Shown here: piece after piece, positions 47,037 to 55,512 of the stretch
Position numbering within the stretch: the first letter of the stretch is position 1
Layout: every line of letters begins with the position of its first letter
NCBI GenBank assembly: GCA_965219855.1
Contig: CBDCOR010000004.1
Coordinates: forward strand, 1 to 64,000
Direction of reading: 5' to 3'
Source of the DNA: CAUZIZ01 sp965219855
Lineage (GTDB): Bacteria > Acidobacteriota > UBA6911 > RPQK01 > JAJDTT01
DNA: 64,000 nt
The notes under the pieces: model-generated
What the model was told of the DNA's origin: nothing
Databases searched by the model: none
The model's input: only the letters and a program-made list of their open reading frames with translations
Position numbers and translations under genes: made by a program

Positions 47037-47495
47037 ATCCCCTCTTAGCCGCTTCGTCACCTTCTCGGCCAGTTCTGCTCCGCCCTTCAGATGTACATTC
47101 AGCCACATGTTCTTGGGCATGATCGCGAGAGCTTCATCCAAGGTAAGAGTTCGCTCGTTCTTGAACTGGTCGCTCTTCCACGATCCGGCATCGAGTTTCT
47201 TTAACTCGGCCAACGTCAACTCCGATACCGGCCCTTCGCCATTGGTGGTTCGGTCAACCGTCGCGTCATGCATTAAAACCAGTTGTCCATCCTTGCTCAA
47301 CGCGACATCGAACTCGATCATCTGCGCACCCAACCGAATCGCCTCACGAAACGCCGCCAACGTGTTCTCGGGATGCGTGTCGCTTGCGCCGCGATGGGCA
47401 CAAACCCCGCGCACCGGCATCTTGACGTCGCCTTGTAAGTGGCCGTAAGAAACGGAAAGACACGCGAAAGAAAGCAGGAGAGACAAACGCGTCAT
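47037..47495 (-). pseudogene. Glycerophosphodiester phosphodiesterase, 3' truncated
   Basis: The protein starts MTRLSLLLSFACLSVSYGHL, a signal peptide, and has the GDPD catalytic signature CAHRGASDTHPENTLAAFRE with metal ligands MIEFDVALSKDGQLVLMHDA and TVDRTTNGEGPVSEL. It covers the first half of a TIM barrel (about 150 of 260-280 residues) and then meets the IS1634 remnant at about 47037, so the gene lost its end when that element or a later deletion joined. The enzyme would cleave glycerophosphodiesters in the periplasm. Confidence 0.85.
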
Positions 47496-47729
47496 CGATT
47501 AGTTCTCCGAATAGTCGGCTTCTGCCTAGTTCTCCGTCGCTTCTCGTCCAGGATTCGGCGATTGTTCTGGATTACTGCGTCTACGTCGAACTTGGTGGGG
47601 CGGAACAGCTTTGTAATGATTTCCAACATATGGAAAGCACAGAGGAGAGCCTCAGAGAGATTTCCAGATCCCCCAGGCAACTACTGAAAAGGATCATAAC
47701 AACCGAACGTGACACTCTCAGCGTTCCTA
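47496..47729. other. Spacer of unclear content
   Basis: This lies between the GDPD start and the phosphatase scrap. A short minus-strand frame gives a sequence with IITKLFRPTKFDVDAVIQNN, not recognised. Nothing else is supported. Confidence 0.25.
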
Positions 47730-47897
47730 TTAATCTTGGTTTTTCCGGCTCATCAAGCCAATGACACGATCTAGGCCACGCTTCAATACGCCGTCGATTT
47801 CGACCAAGGTCTGGCGATATGCCTCGATCGGCTGCCCCATCGGATCACCAATGTCTGTGGGTGGACCAGCCATCTCACTCAGCAGATACACTTTGTG
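47730..47897 (-). pseudogene. Low-molecular-weight protein-tyrosine phosphatase, C-terminal fragment
   Basis: The minus strand reads HKVYLLSEMAGPPTDIGDP, then MGQPIEAYRQTLVEIDGVLK, then RGLDRVIGLM and a stop at 47730. The DIGDP motif is the position of the general-acid aspartate loop (D-P-x-G) of this family, and the helical end is typical. The N-terminal CxGNxCRSP phosphate loop is missing because IS6 starts at 47898. The fragment is too short to fold. Confidence 0.75.
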
Positions 47898-48680
47898 GGT
47901 ACTGTCAGGTTAACAGGTCCTAATGAGTTCGAGACGCAATATACGCTCGGACGGCTCCGCTCAACAGACACAGGTCACCTCTTTCCACTCGGCAAAACGC
48001 CCGGTCGCGGAGGAGACGATGATTAGCTGCCCTCAGGTGGTGTCGACCAACCCGGAACAGGTTCTGGACGGATCCGTGGACAGCTAGAAGTCGTTGTGCT
48101 TGCGGGACTGACCTGAACCGTCTTACTTGGCGCTCCTTCTCGCGGGTGTGTTGGTGCGAGACCTCAGCCCGGTTGTTCTCGTACTGACCTGTTCTATGCT
48201 CAACTGAAGGGAAGACCTCGCGGTGTGCGGCGGGATAGGTCTTGAGCCTGTCAGTGATGAGTTTCCACGGAGGCTGACCTTGGTGTTTCAAGACTTTGCG
48301 AAAGAAACGTTTAGCAGCCTGCTTATCGCGACGCTTGGTCACCAGAATGTCTAAAACATCGCCATCCTGATCAACAGGTAGACCTGCCTGCCTTGAATCC
48401 TCACGAACAATTCATCAACGTGCCAAATATCGCCCAGCCGACCTTGCTTCCTTCGGATCGACTTGGCGTATTGCGGTCCGAACTTGAAACACCAGGAATG
48501 GTCTCATAGGAAACGATGACACCGCGTTCCGCCAACAGATCCTCGACATCTCGAAGGCTGAGGGCGAACCGATGGTAGAGCCACACAGCGCGGCTAATGA
48601 TTTCAGAAGGAAAGCGATGGCCACGATATAGAGATTCCATCTGATGATTGTCGCTGCCACCGGCTCAATTTGACAATACC
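47898..48680 (-). mobile_element. IS6-family element (783 bp)
   Basis: Inverted ends read GGTACTGTCAGGTTAAC and, inward from the right, GGTATTGTCAAATTGAG. Size and single small transposase fit IS6. No matching duplication flanks it, and left and right sequences belong to different genes, which suggests an adjacent deletion or cointegrate resolution. The transposase is broken. Confidence 0.78.
47920..48640 (-). pseudogene. IS6-family transposase, two disruptions
   Basis: It starts MESLYRGHRFPSEIISRAVW and YHRFALSLRDVEDLLAERGV, typical of IS6. After SYETI the frame shifts (48480): the next part WCFKFGPQYAKSIRRKQGRL, GDIWHVDELFVRIQG (first aspartate) is in another frame and stops near 48355. 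The end, DVLDILVTKRRDKQAAKRFF, LITDRLKTYPAAHREVFPSV and ENNRAEVSHQHTRE (glutamate), is in a third. At least two indels are needed. Confidence 0.82.
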
Positions 48681-48689
48681 GTTGGCGGT

Positions 48690-49030
48690 CGTCCATCGAC
48701 GTTTCCGCGGAATACTTGAATGTCCGCTGTGGGACCGCTGGCAAAAAGGCGAGTCCCTGAGCTCCATCGCGCGGCTCTTTTGACCGCCACCATTCCTCCG
48801 TTGGGGGTATTCTGAAACAAACCGGTGGCATACGGCCGCGGCCGCGCCGACGATCGCGACAGGCTCTGAGCTTATCGGAGCGCGAGGAGATCTCACGCGA
48901 TGTGGTGGCCGGCGGCTCGAGCCGTTTGATTGCCAGAGGGCTGGGTCGCGCACCCTCGACAGTTAGTCGCGAGATCCGGCGGAACGGCGGCCGGCTCCGA
49001 TACCGTGCCAACCGGGCCGATCAAGCGGTA
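48690..49030 (+). pseudogene. IS30-family transposase N-terminal fragment
   Basis: Frames in succession read WDRWQKGESLSSIARLF, ILKQTGGIRPRPRRRSRQAL, SLSEREEISRDVVAGGSSRL and GRAPSTVSREIRRNGGRLRY, the HTH region of IS30 transposases. Frame changes and the absence of the catalytic domain mark it as dead. Its right limit near 49030 is approximate. Confidence 0.7.
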
Positions 49031-49295
49031 TCTACCTGTCCGACTTCTACGTATCCGTCGCCCTCAGACCGTGGCAATTTTGTGAGGCGGAGGGGACAAT
49101 TTAGCAGTTTTTCCACACGCAGATTCTCATAGACGTACTTACGGCCATGCTTTAAGATGAGCGTACCCTGCGGAGAGCTAGAAATGAACGCCTAGACCAG
49201 CCCTCACAGTCGGAATCTCGTCCTATGTATAGACATACACTCCAAATGTCGACCTGGTCTCGTGGCGCTATACACAGGGGGGAAAGGAGGGTCTC
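49031..49295. other. Intergenic spacer upstream of DUF4832-type gene
   Basis: No gene is seen. It ends in a strong ribosome site, GGGGGGAAAGGAGGGTCTC, for the gene at 49296. Confidence 0.4.
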
Positions 49296-50990
49296 ATGAG
49301 ACTCTGGTTGCCGGGTCTGATTGGCTTGACAACTGGAATCGTGGCCGCTCTGGTCTTCTTTTTTGTGCTCAGACCGGACCTGAGGACAGAGCCCGATCTC
49401 GTTTTTCATACCCATTACCAACACCACGACGACATCCCAAATCCTGAGAGAGGCTTCTACGTACAGGATCCTATTGACCTGATTTCTCAGTCTGGTCTGG
49501 ATCTGAAAAAGTCCTCATTGGCGCTGCTAGGTTCTGAAGGGCCGCGAACACTCGCTCTGCAGGTCGTGCGGCTTGACAAGTACTTCACGAGTGACGAGAA
49601 ACTCGAAAGTTCCTTTCTTGACGAGCTTGACAAGGGCCTCACGGAAGCCCGGAAGCAGGGTGTCAAGATAATCCTTCGTTTCTCGTACAACGATCCAAAT
49701 TCGTGTGAGTTTGGTGACTGCCCTCAGGACGTCGTCAAAGCCCACATGGATCAACTCAAGGCCGTTCTTGAAAAGAACACTGACGTGATCGCAGTGATGC
49801 AGGCTGGGTTCATCGGTCATTGGGGAGAGTGGCACCATGACGGAGGCGCCGGCAGCTGTGCCGTAGACGCAACGACGGCCTGTAATTCCGCCGCTCTGCC
49901 AACGAAATGTTCAAAGGCATATGGAGATGTGAACTGTCTAGATAGCAAGACGGGTCGAGAAGAAATCCTCACCAAGCTGCTCGACATCCTTCCGCAATCT
50001 CGTATGGTCCAGGTGCGAACGCCCGTCTACAAGGCGCAGATTTTCGGCAAGATCGACTATGACAAGCCACTACAGACCCCGTTTGACGGCAGTCCTGAAG
50101 CCAGACTTGGTCACCATAACGACTGTTTCCTGGCCAGTGTCGACGATTGGGGAACATATACTGACATTCCAGGTCTCAGCACGGATGAGTCTGTCGAGAA
50201 ATGGAAGGTTTTCATAGCGGCAGAAGGCCGGTTCGTGCCGGTTGGAGGCGAATCCTGCTACGACAACGCGAATAACGACAATTATCTAAACGCCGCCAAA
50301 ACACAGGTTCGGACTAGCTGCGAGAACGCCGAGGAGGAATTGAGACGGTTGCACTTCAGCTATCTGAAGGAGAACTACCGCAAGGAAGTTATCAAGCGCT
50401 GGATCAAAGAGGGCTGCATCGCCGAAATCTCCAGGAGGTTTGGATACAGGATCGTTCTGCTCCAATCTGCGTTTAACAAGCTCGTCAGGCCAGGGGGGAT
50501 CTTACGGCTGCGCGTGCGGCTCCAGAACGTCGGCTATGCGGCAATGTTCAACGAGCGTCATGTGTGGGTGGTCATGCAGGACGATACCCCGAGTAAGACA
50601 CTAATGAAGGCCACGCTTCGAGCCGAAATTGATCCCCGCCATTGGAGGCCGGGCACTCCCAGACACTTCGGAACCCAGTTGAGAATTCCCTCCTCAGCCA
50701 AAGGATTCTACAAGCTTGGGCTCTGGCTCCCTGACGAAAGCGAGTCGATTGACAGCAGTGTTACGCCGTCGGTGAAGTCCCAGCTCCTGATCGAGCGGCC
50801 GGAATATGCCGTTCAGTTCGCGAATAGCAAAGTCTGGGAAGTCTGGGACAAGAAATATGGTGTCAACGTTCTTGGCAACGTGTACGTCGGGAACATATAC
50901 CTCGATAAAACCAAGACACCACCAGAACAGATCGAGGTGAAAGGGAAAGTCGAGTCCGCAAATGACTTCGAGGAGATTCTCGATTCTTAG
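49296..50990 (+). CDS. Secreted DUF4832/DUF4874-type protein
   Basis: This 564-residue protein has an excellent ribosome site (AAAGGAGGGTCTC). Residues 5-27 form a signal anchor (LPGLIGLTTGIVAALVFFFV). It then reads DIPNPERGFYV, LALQVVRLDKYF, GVKIILRFSYND and AVMQAGFIGHWGEWHH, the TIM-barrel-like DUF4874 signature with two acidic residues in the strand ends. DUF4832 follows: FNKLVRPGGILRLRVRLQNV and YAAMFNERHVWVVMQ at the Ig-like end. Such proteins are exported and thought to act on glycans, but the activity is not established. The frame is intact and unlinked to its neighbours. Confidence 0.78.
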   Translation: MRLWLPGLIGLTTGIVAALVFFFVLRPDLRTEPDLVFHTHYQHHDDIPNPERGFYVQDPIDLISQSGLDLKKSSLALLGSEGPRTLALQVVRLDKYFTSDEKLESSFLDELDKGLTEARKQGVKIILRFSYNDPNSCEFGDCPQDVVKAHMDQLKAVLEKNTDVIAVMQAGFIGHWGEWHHDGGAGSCAVDATTACNSAALPTKCSKAYGDVNCLDSKTGREEILTKLLDILPQSRMVQVRTPVYKAQIFGKIDYDKPLQTPFDGSPEARLGHHNDCFLASVDDWGTYTDIPGLSTDESVEKWKVFIAAEGRFVPVGGESCYDNANNDNYLNAAKTQVRTSCENAEEELRRLHFSYLKENYRKEVIKRWIKEGCIAEISRRFGYRIVLLQSAFNKLVRPGGILRLRVRLQNVGYAAMFNERHVWVVMQDDTPSKTLMKATLRAEIDPRHWRPGTPRHFGTQLRIPSSAKGFYKLGLWLPDESESIDSSVTPSVKSQLLIERPEYAVQFANSKVWEVWDKKYGVNVLGNVYVGNIYLDKTKTPPEQIEVKGKVESANDFEEILDS

Positions 50991-51194
50991 TGGAGGAGTC
51001 CGATTCCGGCGTCAAGATCAAACATAGGACAAGCACTTTTCCAGAGCCACATACTGGGGGCCCACCCCCAGATTTAATCCTCTAGATCATTCAGACGGGA
51101 ACGAAGTAGAGGCGATCTACTCTGCGCAAATACGAGCGTAGGTGGCCAGATGGCTGATGGTCGGCGTGGTCTGCCCCACTGATATGTACAAATT

Positions 51195-51300
51195 ACAAAC
51201 TCGGGATAGGGGAGGCCCTTGCGGGCCTTCCCCTCCCACACCACCCGGCATACGGGTCCGTAGCAAGGCGGTTCGCTAGGGTTGAATGTGCTGATGATCC
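51195..51300 (-). mobile_element. Possible group II intron 3' remnant
   Basis: On the minus strand the order GAACCGCC, GACCCGTATGCCGGGTGGTG, TGGGAGGGG and a short GGCCC..GGGCC hairpin resembles the sequence that often follows bacterial group II intron reverse-transcriptase genes. No reverse transcriptase or domain V was found nearby, so this is only a suspected scar. Confidence 0.35.
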
Positions 51301-52046
51301 GCTAACCGGGGGAGACCAAGCCGATCGAAGTAATCGTTGTTCAGCGCAATCCGGACCCCGGGGTAAGCACGCTGTCTTTCCGCACACAACCGCTGGATTT
51401 ACGCTTCCGGACCTTGATGGATATGGACTTCGTCATCTCACGCTGACTCCTCCGGCCTTGGCGCCTACTTATCCAGTTCCTATTCGTCGGCTCGTACGTT
51501 TGTTTCCACACTTCCTCCAGACCCCACCTCACGATGACGCCCTTGTGCTTCTCTAGCCTTCACCTCCATCTGGTTGGCAGAGGGACTTGCACCCTCCTAG
51601 ACAGCGTTGTTGGCAAGCAATCTCCGTTCTCATTTTCGGCACCTGTTCAAAAAAAGTCAGCTTCTGATGATCGTTGACACCAACTCTAAAACCTGCTGCG
51701 GTCGCGACCGCATTATGGGGGAGGGCCAAGCGCATGTACCCGCGCTTAGTGGGGCCAAGGGCCCCCTAGTTGAGCTTCGCCGAGCTGAATGCGTCTCCCC
51801 AGGTGCGGTCGAGCATCGTGAACGCATGCAGGTTGATGATGCTCGCAAACTACCAATCCTTGATAGGCGGAGAGTGGTTTCAGCATGCGGCGGAGGATCG
51901 AGTGCCGGAGTTCCTCCGCATCCTGCTTCAGATGAAGCGAACAAGACTTATCCAACGCACGGAGGAGGAAAGTCTTCGAGAGAAGATCGAAGAATTCACG
52001 AAAAAGCACCACGAGCAGCTTATCGCTGAAGCTGCTTCGTGGAGAA
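51301..52046. other. Region without a supported gene
   Basis: Several short frames exist on both strands; the best, 51770-52093 plus, gives an alpha-helical 107-residue sequence (EDRVPEFLRILLQMKRTRLI, EESLREKIEEFTKKHHEQLI) of unknown type that overlaps the hicA scrap. The stretch 51540-51600 contains CTCCATCTGGTTGGCAGAGG, which I associate loosely with intron-linked sequences. I do not call a gene here. Confidence 0.3.
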
Positions 52047-52277
52047 TTAGAGAAGCTCCAGGAACTCTTCGCGAGTCAATCCGGATTGCTTGACGATGGA
52101 CTCCAGGGTGCGGCGTTTGAGGTCTTTTTTGTGATAGGGGACAGTCACCCGGAAAGTCGGCTTGTCCGGGTGTTAGAGAATGCGATAAGAACCAGTCGTG
52201 TGATGAATAAAAAAGCCTGCCCGCTCCAGCGCTCGGAGAACTCTCCGTGGCTTCAGAGAGGGCAGGCGCGGGGTCAT
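52047..52277 (-). pseudogene. hicA: HicA toxin (YcfA type), nonsense codon 35
   Basis: The frame from ATG 52275-52277 reads MTPRLPSLKPRRVLRALERA, GFFIHHTTGSYRIL, then TAA at 52173-52175, then HPDKPTFRVTVPYHKKDL and KRRTLESIVKQSGLTREEFL. This is a full-length HicA. The catalytic histidine is present in FIHHTTGSYR. Relatives carry lysine at the stopped position (ILKHPD), so a single A-to-T change in an AA(A/G) codon explains the stop. Its ATG overlaps the hicB stop (ATGA). The toxin is dead while the antitoxin is intact. Confidence 0.85.
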
Positions 52278-52540
52278 GCAGTCCCTAAGGCAATCTTTAC
52301 TTCCTCCTTGACCGGATCAAGTGGAAGTTTCTTGTCCTCTGGTATGGGCTGTCCGTCCTTGCGCAGGCTCTCGATGTAGCCGCGAATGGCGTCTCTGGCC
52401 ATCTCGCGGGCTTCTTCAAGGGTGTCGCCCTCGGTGACCAGCCCTGGAAGGGCGGGACAGGTCACAACATAGCCTCCCTCCGCGGCGGGCTCAAAAAGGA
52501 GGGTAAAGCTGCGCTCTTCTTGTGTCACTTCCTTGGTCAT
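52274..52540 (-). CDS. hicB: HicB-family antitoxin
   Basis: This 88-residue protein is the short HicB type without a ribbon-helix-helix tail: FTLLFEPAAEGGYVVTCPAL, PGLVTEGDTLEEAREMARDA, IRGYIESLRKDGQP. It binds and blocks HicA. It is the first gene of the pair here, opposite to the order at 311-903. The frame is intact although its toxin carries a nonsense codon. Confidence 0.85.
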   Translation of the reverse strand: MTKEVTQEERSFTLLFEPAAEGGYVVTCPALPGLVTEGDTLEEAREMARDAIRGYIESLRKDGQPIPEDKKLPLDPVKEEVKIALGTA

Positions 52541-52787
52541 CTTGCCTATAGCGTAGCAGATTCCCGGAATCCGTCAATTTGCCGAATCCCCAATCGCTTA
52601 CCCATTATAGCGCCTGCTCTACTTTGCCTTCGTCTCCTCTCCTCTTTCGTGTTTTTCCTTCTCCTCTCGACTCTTCCCTTTCGCCTCTTGGAGCCAGTGC
52701 TAGCCTGTGTCGGCTTTCGGAACTATTGCGACTTACATACCAGATGAGCTCACTGGGCAGGAATGTTGAGATGGAGAAGGAGAATCG

Positions 52788-52997
52788 ACTGTGTGCCCAA
52801 GATTGTGCCCACGAGGAGACGACTCCTGCTGATTCTAGCTGACTCAGGCTGACTCCGGTCCTTCGGCGCAGTTTGGGTTACTTCCTTATAAGCTCTGCAT
52901 TTAAAGCGATTTACCCGAACAGGGGACGCTAGGGAGCTTGAGACTTAAAATCCTGAGGAGGGTCACCTCCGTGTGGGTTCGAGTCCCGCCCCGGGTA
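52788..52997. repeat. Integrase-tail and tRNA-Leu 3'-end scar, copy 1
   Basis: The plus strand first gives LCAQDCAHEETTPADSS and a stop, a tail that recurs in copy 2, and ends with GGAGGGTCACCTCC (variable arm), GTGGGTTCGAGTCCCGC (T arm) and CCGGGTA (acceptor strand) of a class II tRNA, most likely tRNA-Leu. No normal D arm or anticodon stem precedes it, so this is not a working tRNA but a probable attachment-site half. Confidence 0.65.
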
Positions 52998-53023
52998 TTT
53001 TTTCAAGGGTTTAGTTTAGTTAG

Positions 53024-54213
53024 TGCCCGTCCGGAAATGTGTAAGTAATTGATAAGGAAGGGGAAAGAGGGCTTTTTCAAGCTCCGAAACTGTCAGGGCC
53101 GTTTGCTAGACTATTTGGTGCAAACAATTAGACTAAAACGACTTACGACGATTTCAGAAGTTCGAAGATGCGTAAAAAGCGTGAAAAACAACGCCCCCTT
53201 TCCCCGCAATGGCCCGATCACCAGCTGGCCCATGAATTGAAGGTGATCTCGCGCATCCTGGACGACAATCCCCAGACGCTGGAGCTGATAGTACAAGATC
53301 TCTCTGACAGGGTCGATTCCGGTGTTGGCGCCCCCGGTTTGACGGCCGAGCAGGTGCTGCGTTGCGCCGTCATCAAACAGCTGCATCAGTTCAGCTATCG
53401 CAAGCTGGAGTTTCATCTGGTGGATTCGCAAAGCTGTCAGAGGTTCTGTCGCTTGCCCTATGGGGCGTCGATCAGCAAAGCCACCCTGGCGGAGAACCTG
53501 GGGAAGATTGAGCCGGGGACTTGGAAGGCGATCAACGACCACTTGGTGCTCTGGGCGCAGGCTCGGGGTCTGGAAAAAGGCCAACGGATTCGGGTCGATG
53601 CCACGGCGGTCGAGACGAACATCCACTATCCGCTCGACAGTGAGCTGTTGTACGACGGCATTCGAGTCGTGACCCAGTGGCTGGGGCGGCTGCGGGAGCG
53701 GGAAGGGATCGGCTTCGTCGATCATACGCGGCGGGCCAAGCGGCGCGTCCTGAACATCCGCAACCGCCGCGGCAAGAAGCGCCTGGACAGTTACCGCGAT
53801 CTGATCAAAGTGGCGTCCAAGACGGCTCACTATGCCGAGCAGGCGCTGGCAGCTTCCGCGCCGGGATTGAGGGGTGCATTGGGACCCTCAAGCACACCTT
53901 CGGTCTCCACCGCTGTAGCTGGAAAGGCTGGCCTCACTTTCAAAGCTACGTCCATGCCAGCGTCCTGACCTATAACCTGGTCGTCCTGGCCCGACTCCTG
54001 TTGTAGCCTTTTGTGGCTGACCGTACTGCCTTGTGGCTCCGACTCGGGGAGAGGTCTGCGCCGAACCGCTGCTTTTTGGCCCGCGTGCCCTCGCTCGAGG
54101 GTCCTTGCTCTGGATCGAGCTGGGTCGAGCCGGTCTGTCAGCAATCTCAAGTATAATAAGTGTTTACGATTCAACAGATTACAGTTCTGAAAACCCCGGT
54201 TTTCGGACGGGCA
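53024..54213 (+). mobile_element. ISNCY/IS5-like element, copy B (1190 bp, deleted)
   Basis: The same ends as copy A, TGCCCGTCCGGAAATG and TGCCCGTCCGAAAACC. TAGTTAG flanks both sides (53017-53023, 54215-54221). It lacks 487 bp of transposase between two copies of GCTTCCGCGC, leaving both ends intact. It could be moved in trans by copy A. Confidence 0.9.
53168..54006 (+). pseudogene. ISNCY-type transposase, 487-bp deletion
   Basis: It is nearly identical to the transposase at 40403 up to AEQALAASA, then joined to RAGIEGCIGTLKHTFGLHR in a different frame. The deletion removes the middle third with one catalytic aspartate. The 10-bp repeat GCTTCCGCGC occurs at both borders in copy A and once here. 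Confidence 0.9.
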
Positions 54214-54224
54214 CTAGTTAGCGT

Positions 54225-54450
54225 CATTCCGTCTCAGTCGCAGATCCTTGCCCCTCGGGAATACTGGTTGCTCAGGTGCTCGGCGTCGCTGAAGCTGTCC
54301 GCGACGAGCGGGTGCGCTATGACCTGGAGACACGCGACGGCATACGAGTCGAGCTCAAGTCAGCAGCGTAGATCCCGAGCTGGCACCAGGACGGGCTCTC
54401 GACGGTCAATTTTCGAGTGCCGAAGACGTATAGTTGGGCCTCGCCCCCGA
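54225..54450 (+). pseudogene. Fragment of a nuclease-like conserved protein
   Basis: In frame with VAQVLGVAEAVRDERVRYDL, ETRDGIRVELKSAA the sequence meets TAG, then continues IPSWHQDGLSTVNFRVPKTY. The ExK of VELKSAA preceded by YDLET recalls the PD-(D/E)XK core of a conserved restriction-like family. A tyrosine is expected at the stop, and a further one-base loss lies just before VAQVL. The start was removed by the adjacent ISNCY element. Confidence 0.55.
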
Positions 54451-54467
54451 AAGTTGGATCCAAGTTT

Positions 54468-54761
54468 CTAGCGTGCTATCCAATAGCCCGGCCGACGGCG
54501 ATGGTGCGCCACTGCGACCACCTCAATATCGCCTCCCTTGGTTCTATAAATAAGGCTAAATGGGTATCGAGGGAAGAGCAGTCGCCGGGTGTCGGCACGG
54601 TACCTTGGATGTCGCTCGGGAGCCTCAAGGACCCTTTCTGCCGTCACCTCAAGCTCGCCTAGGAAGGCTCGGGCCGCAATCCTGCTGCGATCTGCGTACC
54701 AACGGAGTGCTTCGTCCACCTCATCTGCCGCTCTGGGATGATAGCGGAGCCTACCTCTCAT
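54468..54761 (-). CDS. ParE/RelE-family toxin
   Basis: This 97-residue protein begins MRGRLRYHPRAADEVDEALR and contains WYADRSRIAARAFLGELE, RYRADTRRLLFPRYPFSLIY and VVAVAHHRRRPGYW. The fold and the C-terminal AHHRRRPGYW are typical of ParE/RelE-type toxins that act on gyrase or mRNA. The frame is complete and overlaps the antitoxin gene by 11 bp, so this is the only toxin-antitoxin pair in the window with both partners intact. Confidence 0.85.
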   Translation of the reverse strand: MRGRLRYHPRAADEVDEALRWYADRSRIAARAFLGELEVTAERVLEAPERHPRYRADTRRLLFPRYPFSLIYRTKGGDIEVVAVAHHRRRPGYWIAR

Positions 54762-54987
54762 CCAGGCTTCTCAGGAGTCGAGCACGCACTTCTTCCCAGG
54801 GAATCGGCTCTACCTCATCTGAATCCAGCTCCGCGATCCGACGATCGATCTCCTTAGCCCAGGCTTCGTCAACACCAGCCTCCCACTCCGAGTCAAGGCT
54901 CTCGATAAGGAGCCCGGCCAGAGTCGCACGCTCCTCCTCTGGGAGATCGCAGGCCTTTTGGAACAGATCAATCAGCTCGGGACCCAT
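54751..54987 (-). CDS. Addiction-module antitoxin (TIGR02574 type)
   Basis: This 78-residue, acidic, alpha-helical protein: LIDLFQKACDLPEEERATLA, GLLIESLDSEWEAGVDEAWA, KEIDRRIAELDSDEVEPIPW. It matches the short helical antitoxins placed just before ParE-like toxins. It neutralises the downstream toxin and probably regulates the operon. It sits between two tRNA-Leu scars. Confidence 0.82.
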   Translation of the reverse strand: MGPELIDLFQKACDLPEEERATLAGLLIESLDSEWEAGVDEAWAKEIDRRIAELDSDEVEPIPWEEVRARLLRSLDER

Positions 54988-55064
54988 AATAGGATTCTAG
55001 CACTTTGCGGATGGATTCACCGGTGGCTGATGAAACGGGGGGAGGTTTGAATCGAGGACAGGAC

Positions 55065-55272
55065 TGTGCCCAGAACTGTGTGCCCACGAGGAGACAGATC
55101 CAGCTGATTCGAGCTGACTCAGGCTGACTTCGGTCCTTCCAGACAGTTTGGGTTATGTCTTTATAACCTATGCATTTAAAGCCATTTACGTGAGCTTTGG
55201 ATTCCACCCGCCTTGAGACCTAAAATCCTGAGGAGGGTCACCTCCGTGTGGGTTCGAGTCCCACCCCGGGTA
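55065..55272. repeat. Integrase-tail and tRNA-Leu 3'-end scar, copy 2
   Basis: It encodes LCPELCAHEETDPADSS and a stop, then a region like copy 1, then the variable arm GGAGGGTCACCTCC, T arm GTGGGTTCGAGTCCCAC and CCGGGTA. Over about 200 bases the two copies align well apart from a 5'-half of the tRNA region that differs. Together with copy 1 it brackets 2.1 kb with the ParE pair. Confidence 0.65.
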
Positions 55273-55512
55273 CTTTCTTTTCAGTGGGAGAGATATCTCC
55301 AAAACCAAGCGGATCAGGTTGTGACATACCCGGTGGGATACGCTCACGCACCGAAGACCTTTGGCGATGTCTCAACCGCCTCGGTGCGGGGGTTGAGGAC
55401 GATCTGGGCGTTAGCCGTCGCCGAAGATGGCCAAGCACGGCCTTCCTCCACCCTTGATCTCGCTTCGCAAGCTCCATCTGCCGAACGTTAGCGTGTGGGT
55501 AGAACGGTGTAC

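Noticed and set aside
51770..52093. A 107-residue coding gene
   Set aside because: It overlaps the end of hicA in opposite orientation, has no ribosome site I trust and resembles nothing I know.
52930..52997. Functional tRNA-Leu
   Set aside because: Only the variable arm, T arm and 3' acceptor strand are present; the D arm and a proper anticodon stem are missing. The same holds for 55211-55272.
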